55,424 bases of DNA from Clostridia bacterium. Its GTDB lineage: Bacteria > Bacillota > Clostridia > Oscillospirales > Acutalibacteraceae. This document shows, one piece after another, positions 8,321-15,820 of this stretch (position 1 is its first letter; each line of letters opens with the position of its first letter). A program made the position numbers and the translations under genes. The stretch spans positions 1-55,424 of the forward strand of contig JAQXOB010000042.1 in NCBI GenBank assembly GCA_029098305.1, written 5' to 3'. The notes below the pieces were generated by a model that ran no database searches, was not told the origin of the DNA, and saw nothing but the letters and a program-made list of their open reading frames with translations.

Positions 8321-10999
8321 TCAAAGCACATCGAAACCGCAGTCTACTACAGCTTTTTTCAATAATGTGATATCTACATTTTCCGGTGCCGTTATATAAG
8401 CACATTTCTCGTCTAAATTAACTTCAGCTTTTACACCATCAATACCACATAATGCTTTTTCTACAGTCATCTTACAATGATTGCAAGACATTCCGCTTAT
8501 CATAAGCTTGTACTTTTTTTCTACAATTAATTCCTTCTTTTCATTATTATATAAGCCTTTGTTATTTGTTTCGTTTTCCAAATTATCTTGCGAAGATTTC
8601 TCATTCAAATTAGTTTGATGCACACCATGTGCTTCTACACCATCTAGAGCTGACTGCAATGTTATTTGATTTGGTACGTTATCATTTACTGCATCAAGAT
8701 CTAATGGCATTACAGCGTCAAACTCTGTAGATTCAGCTCGCTTATCCTTTGCAGAGGTTATCTCCTTTGGTTTAAATCTTCTCAGCCTTAAAGCATTGCT
8801 AACTACACACACTGACGAAAGGCTCATAGCAAGTGCTGCTAACATAGGACTTAGTAGACCCAATGCAGCCAGCGGTATACTTACACTATTATAAATCAAA
8901 GCCCAAAATAGATTTTGTTTTATATTTTTTATTACAGCCTTGCTTAATGATATAGCTGTTACAGCATCCATTAGATCGCTTCTGATAAGAACGATATCAG
9001 CAGACTCAAGTGCAACATCGGTGCCTGCTCCAATAGCTATTCCCACGTCAGCGGCAGCAAGTGCCGGTGCATCATTTATTCCATCGCCTATCATAGCAAC
9101 GGTTCTGCCATCTCGCTTAGAAGCGTTTACTACCTTTTCTTTCTGATATGGTAGCACATCGGCAACTACATCCTTAATTCCCACTATTCTTCTGATCGCC
9201 TGAGCAGTTACTTTATTGTCACCGGTAAGCATAATAGTTTCTATGCCCATTTTTTGGAACTGAGTTATGGCAGCTCTACTTGTAGGCTTAACTGTATCAG
9301 AAAGTGCAATTATACCTAATATTCTATTTTCATCGCAGTAGTAAAGGCATGTTTTTCCCTCAAGAGCAAGTTCTTCAGCCAAAGCTATAAAATTAGTAAC
9401 ATCTATACCTAATTTACTCATAAGCTTTACGTTACCGCCGTAAAACTTTCTTCCTTCTATTAAGGCGCATACTCCCATTCCTGGAATTCTCTCAAAATTT
9501 GTAGCCTTAAAGATCGGTATTTTCTTGCTGTTTGTATATTCGCACACAGCCTCTGATAATGGATGTTCTGAATTTTTCTCAATTGATGCCGCAAGTGCCA
9601 ACAAATGATAATCTTTCATAGGAGTTATCGGCTTAACATCGGTAACACTTGGTTTACCCTCTGTAATCGTTCCTGTTTTGTCCACCACTATAGTTTTTAT
9701 CTTGTGAGCAATCTCTAAAGCCTCTGCACTCTTTATAAGAATACCATATTCAGCGCCTTTGCCTGTGCCTACCATAATCGAGGTAGGTGTGGCAAGACCA
9801 AGAGCGCATGGGCATGAAATCACAAGCACTGATATTCCATTTTTAAGTGCAGCAGAAAAGTCCTTCGAGACTATCATCCAAACTACAGCTGTTATGAGTG
9901 CTATCACGATAACAACCGGAACAAAGAAACCTGATATTTTATCTGCAAGGCGAGCGATTGGTGCTTTGCCTGCCGATGCTTCTTCAACAAGCCTAATGAT
10001 ATTTGACAGAGTTGTATCTTCGCCAACTCTGGTTGCTTTCATTTTTACAAAACCTGATTTATTTATTGTGCCGCCTATAAGCTGATCGTTCACTGTCTTA
10101 TCAACAGGTATGCTTTCACCGGTAATTATTGATTCGTCTACAGATGCATCACCTTCAACAATAACTCCGTCTACAGGAATCAGTTCTCCTGATTTGATGC
10201 ACACTATATCATCCACAGCTACTTTTTCTATCGGAACAACAAGCTCATTCTCACCGTTGAGAATAACCGCTGTTTTTGGTTTGAGCTCAACAAGTCTTTT
10301 TATAGCATCGCCCGTCTTCTCTTTTGATCGTGTCTCGAGAAACTTGCCTAGCGTGATAAGGGTGAGGATTGTACCTGCACTTTCAAAATACAAGTCCATA
10401 GACAATTCATGAATGGAATCAATATCAAACAGCGTAAGACTATTGCCTATCATAAAGATATTAAAAATTCCATAGATTATCGCCGCAGATGCACCAATGG
10501 CTATGAGTGAATCCATATTTGGATGCCCTTTTAGCAGAGATTTAAAACCACCAGTGAAATATTTGCGATTTATAACTACAATCGGAAGCACAAGCAAAAA
10601 CTCAAGAAACGGCATCGCTATTGCATTATTTTGTGTAGAAATAAATGGTGGCATAGACACGCCCACCATATGCAACATAGCTATAACAAAAAGCGGAACA
10701 GCAAATATCAAAGAGTATATCAATCTCTTTTTCATTATTTCGGTTTCGCTCTTTAGCCCTGTTTTTTTCTCTTCTTTGACTCTCACACCGGAAAGAGAAG
10801 CTTCGTATCCTATTTCTGTTACTGCACGGATTATTGTATCATCATTCATACAGCTATCATCATATGCAACCTTCATAACACCGGTCAGAAGATTTACCTC
10901 TGCAGACTGCACACCATCAAGTGCGCTTATCGTAGATTGGATGTGACTAGCACATGAAGCACATGACATTCCGCCAACATCATATTTCTTTATAGTCAA
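8321..10999 (-). CDS. copA: Cu+-type P1B ATPase with N- and C-terminal HMA domains
   Basis: This is a heavy-metal exporting ATPase of about 892 residues in the cytoplasmic membrane. The N-terminal HMA domain has GMSCASC. The transport core has the membrane motif SCPCALG, the actuator motif TGES, the phosphorylation site DKTGTIT, an SEHPL motif and GDGINDAPAL. The CPC motif indicates monovalent copper or silver. Unusually, a polar linker of about 95 residues after the last helices leads to a second HMA domain with GMSCNHC at the very C-terminus, resembling a fused CopZ chaperone. The frame extends to ATG 11035, but that codon lies upstream of the predicted transcription start. AGAGGG abuts ATG 11005 and sits six bases before TTG 10999, so I chose TTG. 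ATG 11005 is the alternative. Confidence 0.93.
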   Translation of the reverse strand: MTIKKYDVGGMSCASCASHIQSTISALDGVQSAEVNLLTGVMKVAYDDSCMNDDTIIRAVTEIGYEASLSGVRVKEEKKTGLKSETEIMKKRLIYSLIFAVPLFVIAMLHMVGVSMPPFISTQNNAIAMPFLEFLLVLPIVVINRKYFTGGFKSLLKGHPNMDSLIAIGASAAIIYGIFNIFMIGNSLTLFDIDSIHELSMDLYFESAGTILTLITLGKFLETRSKEKTGDAIKRLVELKPKTAVILNGENELVVPIEKVAVDDIVCIKSGELIPVDGVIVEGDASVDESIITGESIPVDKTVNDQLIGGTINKSGFVKMKATRVGEDTTLSNIIRLVEEASAGKAPIARLADKISGFFVPVVIVIALITAVVWMIVSKDFSAALKNGISVLVISCPCALGLATPTSIMVGTGKGAEYGILIKSAEALEIAHKIKTIVVDKTGTITEGKPSVTDVKPITPMKDYHLLALAASIEKNSEHPLSEAVCEYTNSKKIPIFKATNFERIPGMGVCALIEGRKFYGGNVKLMSKLGIDVTNFIALAEELALEGKTCLYYCDENRILGIIALSDTVKPTSRAAITQFQKMGIETIMLTGDNKVTAQAIRRIVGIKDVVADVLPYQKEKVVNASKRDGRTVAMIGDGINDAPALAAADVGIAIGAGTDVALESADIVLIRSDLMDAVTAISLSKAVIKNIKQNLFWALIYNSVSIPLAALGLLSPMLAALAMSLSSVCVVSNALRLRRFKPKEITSAKDKRAESTEFDAVMPLDLDAVNDNVPNQITLQSALDGVEAHGVHQTNLNEKSSQDNLENETNNKGLYNNEKKELIVEKKYKLMISGMSCNHCKMTVEKALCGIDGVKAEVNLDEKCAYITAPENVDITLLKKAVVDCGFDVL

Positions 11000-11037
11000 T
11001 TTCATCCCTCTTTCACATAGAATTGCATAATACATAT

Positions 11038-11066
11038 ATTATAGTGCTATTTTAATCACAAGTCAA
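11038..11066 (-). promoter_or_regulatory. Promoter of the copper ATPase gene
   Basis: On the minus strand TTGACT (11061-11066), a 17-base spacer and TATAAT (11038-11043) predict a start near 11031. This excludes the most distal ATG (11035) as the translation start. I recognised no CsoR or CopY operator here. Confidence 0.75.
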
Positions 11067-11169
11067 GTTATATATTGGCAATATAATTGAATGAAAAAAA
11101 GACACTCATCGCAACCTTGTCCAACAATTATTGTTTCGTTTATATGTATACTTTTTTACAAAAAATAAT

Positions 11170-11198
11170 TGACAACAACTCATAAAAATGTTATTATC
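11170..11198 (+). promoter_or_regulatory. Promoter of serC-serA
   Basis: TTGACA (11170-11175) and TATTAT (11193-11198) are 17 bases apart, predicting a start near 11205 and a leader of about 56 nt. Confidence 0.8.
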
Positions 11199-11207
11199 TG
11201 CTTAACG

Positions 11208-11250
11208 AGGGAATTACATTTACCCTCCGAAAATACCATTCCGAAGGGAG
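11208..11250 (+). promoter_or_regulatory. Possible structured leader of serC
   Basis: GAGGG at 11208-11212 can pair with CCCTC at 11223-11227. The overlapping CTCC (11225-11228) could instead pair with GGAG (11247-11250), part of the serC ribosome-binding site AAGGGAG (11244-11250). The pairings exclude each other, so the leader might control translation. The stems are only four to five base pairs, and it matches no riboswitch or T-box I know. Confidence 0.25.
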
Positions 11251-11260
11251 TTTTTTTAAA

Positions 11261-12346
11261 ATGGCAAGAGTGTACAACTTTTCGGCAGGCCCATCAGTAT
11301 TGCCAGAAAAAGTTTTGAAAACAGCCGCTGATGAAATGCTCGATTACAAAGGAAGCGGTCAATCCGTAATGGAGATGTCTCATCGCTCTAAGGTGTATGA
11401 TTCCATCATCAAAGAAGCTGAGAGTTTGCTTCGTGAAATAATGAATATTCCGGATAATTATAAGGTTCTTTTCTTGCAGGGCGGTGCTTGGTCACAGTTC
11501 TCTATGATTCCTATGAATCTTATGACAAAAAGTGGCAAAGCTGATTACGTAGTAACCGGTCAGTGGGCTAGTAAGGCTCAGCAAGAAGCTTCCCGATATG
11601 GTGAAGTAAATATTGTTGCTTCTTCAAAAGATAAAAATTTTAATTATATTCCAAAGCTTGACCCTTCTACTTTTACAAAAGACGCAGACTATTTTCACAT
11701 TTGCATAAATAATACTATCTATGGAACTCGCTATAATGAGCTTCCAGACACAGGAGATGTGCCACTAGTAGGTGATATTTCATCATGTATATGCAGTGAA
11801 CCAATCGATGTTACAAAGTTCGGTTTGCTATATGCTGGCGCACAAAAGAATCTCGCACCTGCCGGTGTAACAATTGTTATCGTTCGTGAAGATCTTCTCG
11901 GAAATGCTATGGATTTCACACCTACGATGTACAATTATAAGATCCATGCTGACAACGGCTCTATGTTTAACACACCACCATGCTATACTATCTACATAAT
12001 GAAGTTAGTGTTGGAGTGGATTAAAAATTATATCGTCGGTCTTGAAAAAAAGAATGAGAGAAACATAAATAAAGCTAATATTCTTTATGATTTCCTCGAT
12101 AATTCTAAGATGTTTAGAGGAACCGTTGTTAAAGAAGATCGTTCTCTTATGAATGTTCCTTTTGTTACAGACAGTGACGAGCTAAATGCTAAATTTATCA
12201 AAGAGGCTGAGGCTAATGGATTTGTAAACATTAAAGGTCACAGAAGCGTAGGCGGTATGAGAGCATCTATCTATAATGCTATGCCTATGGAAGGCGTTGA
12301 AAAGCTTGTTGAATTCATGAGAAAGTTTGAAGAAGAAAACAGCTGA
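11261..12346 (+). CDS. serC: Phosphoserine aminotransferase
   Basis: SerC converts 3-phosphohydroxypyruvate and glutamate to phosphoserine and 2-oxoglutarate, the second step of serine synthesis, in the cytoplasm. The 361-residue protein starts with the family sequence NFSAGPSVLPE and carries the PLP-binding lysine K196 in GAQKN. The length is standard. The start is ATG 11261 with AAGGGAG ten bases upstream. serA follows 44 bases later on the same strand and supplies its substrate. No serB phosphatase is in the window. Confidence 0.96.
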   Translation: MARVYNFSAGPSVLPEKVLKTAADEMLDYKGSGQSVMEMSHRSKVYDSIIKEAESLLREIMNIPDNYKVLFLQGGAWSQFSMIPMNLMTKSGKADYVVTGQWASKAQQEASRYGEVNIVASSKDKNFNYIPKLDPSTFTKDADYFHICINNTIYGTRYNELPDTGDVPLVGDISSCICSEPIDVTKFGLLYAGAQKNLAPAGVTIVIVREDLLGNAMDFTPTMYNYKIHADNGSMFNTPPCYTIYIMKLVLEWIKNYIVGLEKKNERNINKANILYDFLDNSKMFRGTVVKEDRSLMNVPFVTDSDELNAKFIKEAEANGFVNIKGHRSVGGMRASIYNAMPMEGVEKLVEFMRKFEEENS

Positions 12347-12390
12347 TATAAATCCTGTATATATAACAAAAACAAGAAGGAGTGATAAGA

Positions 12391-13515
12391 ATGTATAATA
12401 TATTATTGCTTAACAAAATCAGCAAGGTAGGCTTAAATTGCTTTACTGACAAATATACATACAGCGAGGACATCGCTGCACCTGATGCTGTGCTTGTAAG
12501 AAGTGCTGCAATGCACGATATGGAGCTTCCTGATAGTCTTCTTGCTATTGCAAGAGCCGGTGCTGGCGTAAACAATATTCCGCTAGACAAATGTAGCGAA
12601 AAAGGCATCTGTGTGTTCAACACACCCGGTGCAAACGCAAACGCCGTTAAAGAGCTTGTTATTTGTTCATTATTTATGAGTAGCCGTAAAGTGTTTAAGG
12701 GCGCAGAATGGGCTCTCACTCTAAAGGGAAATGGCAGTGAAGTTGGCAAAATGGTAGAAAAAGGAAAGAGTGCATTTGCAGGTCCAGAAATCAAGGGCAA
12801 GTCACTTGGTATCGTTGGAATGGGCGCAATAGGAATGCTCGTGGCACACGCCGCCGAAGCACTCGGTATGAGCATTGTAGCTTATGATCCATTCCTCTCT
12901 GAGGAAGGCAAAAAGAAGCTCTCCCCTACTATGAAGTTCACAAATAATCTCGATGAGGTTTATGATGAGTCTGATTATATCACACTTCATGTGCCGCTTA
13001 ATGATAGCACAAAGGGCATGGTAAACTCTTCAAGCATATCAAAGATGAGAGATGGCGTAAGAATTCTCAATTTCTCAAGAGATGGCTTAGTAAATTCTAC
13101 CGACATTATTTCAGCACTCGAAAGTGGAAAGATGTCTGCTTATGTGACTGACTTCGTTACAGATGATCTGATTGGTATAGATGGCGTAACAGCTTTGCCA
13201 CATCTTGGCGCATCCACTCCTGAATCAGAGGAAAATTGCGCTTTTATGGCAGCAAATCAGGTTATGGATTATCTTGAAAACGGAAATATCGTTAATTCTG
13301 TTAATCTTCCTAATATCTCTGTTGAAAGAAGCGGTAGACGTGTTTGTGTAATTCACAAGGCTTGTGATAAGCTAACAGAAGAGCTTGCAACTCTAGGAAA
13401 AGCTACTACACGTGTTCGTAAGGATTACGCTTATACACTTATTGACGATGCTGAGTCTGTTGATGCAGACAAGGTTTCATCAATGGATGGAGTTCTCAAA
13501 GTGAGAGTGTTATAA
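12391..13515 (+). CDS. serA: D-3-phosphoglycerate dehydrogenase
   Basis: SerA oxidises 3-phosphoglycerate to 3-phosphohydroxypyruvate with NAD, the entry step of serine synthesis. The 374-residue protein has the dinucleotide motif GMGAIG (143-148), the substrate arginine R230 in FSRDG and the catalytic histidine H271 in LPHLGAS. Residues from about 316 form a short ACT-like domain, which may mediate serine feedback. The usual catalytic glutamate segment reads YVTDFVTDDL, a variant I recall from clostridial SerA proteins. The frame is open from GTG 12382, but AAGGAG eight bases upstream of ATG 12391 fixes the start. It forms an operon with serC and ends in a strong terminator. Confidence 0.94.
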   Translation: MYNILLLNKISKVGLNCFTDKYTYSEDIAAPDAVLVRSAAMHDMELPDSLLAIARAGAGVNNIPLDKCSEKGICVFNTPGANANAVKELVICSLFMSSRKVFKGAEWALTLKGNGSEVGKMVEKGKSAFAGPEIKGKSLGIVGMGAIGMLVAHAAEALGMSIVAYDPFLSEEGKKKLSPTMKFTNNLDEVYDESDYITLHVPLNDSTKGMVNSSSISKMRDGVRILNFSRDGLVNSTDIISALESGKMSAYVTDFVTDDLIGIDGVTALPHLGASTPESEENCAFMAANQVMDYLENGNIVNSVNLPNISVERSGRRVCVIHKACDKLTEELATLGKATTRVRKDYAYTLIDDAESVDADKVSSMDGVLKVRVL

Positions 13516-13538
13516 TTTAATAATAAATATAAAAATTT

Positions 13539-13578
13539 CGGCGATATCGGGTTTAAATGCTCGGTATCGCCGTTTTTT
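13539..13578 (+). terminator. Terminator after serA
   Basis: An 11-bp stem with one G-U pair (arms 13539-13549 and 13562-13572) is followed by TTTTTT. A-rich sequence on the other side lets it also serve the converging helicase gene, whose stop codon it touches. Confidence 0.92.
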
Positions 13579-15676
13579 ATTCTACTTTTATAAGATTAGA
13601 ACTATATAGACTTTTAACAAATAGCTTTTTTGTACCACTCTGCTCAAATTGAACGGTCACAATATCACCTAAGCGATTAATAATCATGCCCTCTCCAAAG
13701 GTTTTATGCATAATTGTAGCACCAATCAACATTTTTTCTTGAAATTTTTTATATTCAATGGCATTTTTATTGCTATTATACTTATTAAAATTAGTTGTGG
13801 TAGCCCTACGCTGGATTTTTTCGTGACTTTGAAAAATATCATTTATAAAAGTTGATTTTTTGTCATCATACGTTAGCAGACAAAGCTTGTTTTTTGCTCT
13901 TGTCATACCCACATAAAAAAGTCTGCGTTCTTCCTCAAACTGATGCAAAACATCAGAATCTGTGCATTTTTTTCTGTCTATCACTTTTTCGGGAAAAAGA
14001 GAATCATACACATCTATCAGATACACATTGTCATACTCAAGGCCTTTGCTGGAATGGATCGTGGTCATAGTGAAATTGCACTTTTGATCACGTTCCTTTT
14101 CACGAATTATATCGCATAGCTTATCTAATCGCTTTAGAAAATCTGACACATTCAGTTCTTGTTTTCCAAGTGCTCTTAGAATATTAATTTTGTTTACACC
14201 AATACCCATTTTATGCATATATTCGCCATAACCCATTGAAGAATGTATCCTGCTGATTGCATTATCCGCACGATCTGTCGCAATTTTTCTAAAACCAGCC
14301 ATAGACTCTCTACACCTTGTATATACACTGTCAGAAATAGAATCTATCTGACAAGCAGCATCAAGTATAGCTATTTTTTTGAAAGCACTTATCTTGCAGG
14401 CATTTATCGCATTTTGCTTTGTAAGATAAAGGTTTAGCTTATAATATATTCGCATAAAAATCTCAGTATCATAAGGGTCGAGTGAAAATCTAATAATATC
14501 AATTACATCCTGCACTGCTCTATTGGTAAAAAATGTTGTATCTGCTAGCTTAATATCATATGGTATTTTTTTGCGTTCAAGCAGGTCAATTATCGGCAAA
14601 GCACATTCATTATCTCTATACAAAACAGCTGTTTTGCTCTTACAATTAGATGCTAGGGATACGATGTATTCATACTGTGATAATTGATTTTTTAGTCTTA
14701 TCTTTTGTACATCATCGCCATTAGGTCTGGTAGGTTTCATATTTTTATCATAGCGAAATTCGTTCTTTTTTATAAATTTATCTGCTATGTGAACAATGTT
14801 TGCTGTAGAGCGATAGTTATTCTCAAGCATCAGGATTTTGGCATCTTTATATATCTTTTTAAAATCCATTAACGCTTCAGGATATGCCGCTCTAAATCCA
14901 TAAATACTCTGATCCTCATCGCCTACCATAAATACATTTTGATATTTTTTAGCCAACAGTGAAACTATAGCATGCTGTATTTTTGATGTATCTTGAGCCT
15001 CATCCACACAGATATATTTATACTTTTCCTGATAATAGTCCAAAATCTGAGGATATCTCTTCAAAATCTCGAACGCATATATCATCTGATCATCATAATC
15101 CATTTTTTTCTGCTTTTTTAGCTCTGTATTATAGCTTTTGTACATATCATAGAAAGGATAAGATGTTTCATCCAGATTTTTTATTTCTTCATCGTTAAGA
15201 AGCATATTTTTAGCATATGTAATTTTGGTGCTTAGCTCCTTGATGCTGTTTTCCGTAGGATACTCCTTAACATACTCTTTATAAATCGGTGCAAGAATAG
15301 AGTAGCTTTCTTTCTCATCTGTTATCAATTCAAATGCTTTTCTGCCTAGCATCTTCTCATAAAATAATATCACCTTTGCACAAAAACCATTTATCGTTCT
15401 AAATTCTAGACGGTTTCTATATTCATCACCAAAAAAAGCGGAATAACGATTTTTCATGTCTATTGTAGCGGCAACTGTATATGTCATTGTGAGTATGTTT
15501 TCAGGTAATATGTGTTTGCAATACAGCATATACCCCAATCGAGTAACCAAAACCGTAGTCTTTCCGCTGCCCGGAACAGCAAGCAACAGCACAGGACCTT
15601 CAGTTGCCTGCACTGCCACATTTTGATTATCATCAAGAGTTATATTAAATTTGGTGATAAATTCTTCAAAAGTCAT
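13577..15676 (-). CDS. UvrD/PcrA-like superfamily 1 DNA helicase
   Basis: This 699-residue ATP-dependent helicase acts on DNA in the cytoplasm. It shows the full SF1 motif set: Walker A in AVPGSGKTT, VDEAQD, GDEDQSIYGFRAA, ENNYRS, TIHSSKGLEYDNVYLID and FYVGMTRAK. The C-terminal segment HKTFGEGMIINRLGD resembles the PcrA tail that contacts RNA polymerase. It is shorter than most PcrA proteins, so it may be a second, specialised UvrD-type helicase. The frame is open from TTG 15691, but GGAG nine bases upstream of ATG 15676 favours the internal start. It stands alone, between serA and the large surface-protein gene. Confidence 0.88.
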   Translation of the reverse strand: MTFEEFITKFNITLDDNQNVAVQATEGPVLLLAVPGSGKTTVLVTRLGYMLYCKHILPENILTMTYTVAATIDMKNRYSAFFGDEYRNRLEFRTINGFCAKVILFYEKMLGRKAFELITDEKESYSILAPIYKEYVKEYPTENSIKELSTKITYAKNMLLNDEEIKNLDETSYPFYDMYKSYNTELKKQKKMDYDDQMIYAFEILKRYPQILDYYQEKYKYICVDEAQDTSKIQHAIVSLLAKKYQNVFMVGDEDQSIYGFRAAYPEALMDFKKIYKDAKILMLENNYRSTANIVHIADKFIKKNEFRYDKNMKPTRPNGDDVQKIRLKNQLSQYEYIVSLASNCKSKTAVLYRDNECALPIIDLLERKKIPYDIKLADTTFFTNRAVQDVIDIIRFSLDPYDTEIFMRIYYKLNLYLTKQNAINACKISAFKKIAILDAACQIDSISDSVYTRCRESMAGFRKIATDRADNAISRIHSSMGYGEYMHKMGIGVNKINILRALGKQELNVSDFLKRLDKLCDIIREKERDQKCNFTMTTIHSSKGLEYDNVYLIDVYDSLFPEKVIDRKKCTDSDVLHQFEEERRLFYVGMTRAKNKLCLLTYDDKKSTFINDIFQSHEKIQRRATTTNFNKYNSNKNAIEYKKFQEKMLIGATIMHKTFGEGMIINRLGDIVTVQFEQSGTKKLFVKSLYSSNLIKVE

Positions 15677-15744
15677 CTCTGATAGCTCCAATAGTTAAAT
15701 CAAAAGTTTTCAATATTTTAGCATAAAACCAATATTTCTTCAAG

Positions 15745-15785
15745 CTTAATAAAACAATAGTGGGTTGGGACGAATCCCAACCCAC
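15745..15785 (-). terminator. Terminator after the LRR/vWA surface-protein gene
   Basis: A perfect 11-bp stem (arms 15760-15770 and 15775-15785) with loop CGAA is followed on the minus strand by a T-rich tract. It lies 36 bases past the stop at 15821. Confidence 0.9.
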
Positions 15786-15820
15786 AAATTTCTCTTAATT
15801 GCTTAGGAATAAATCAGAGA

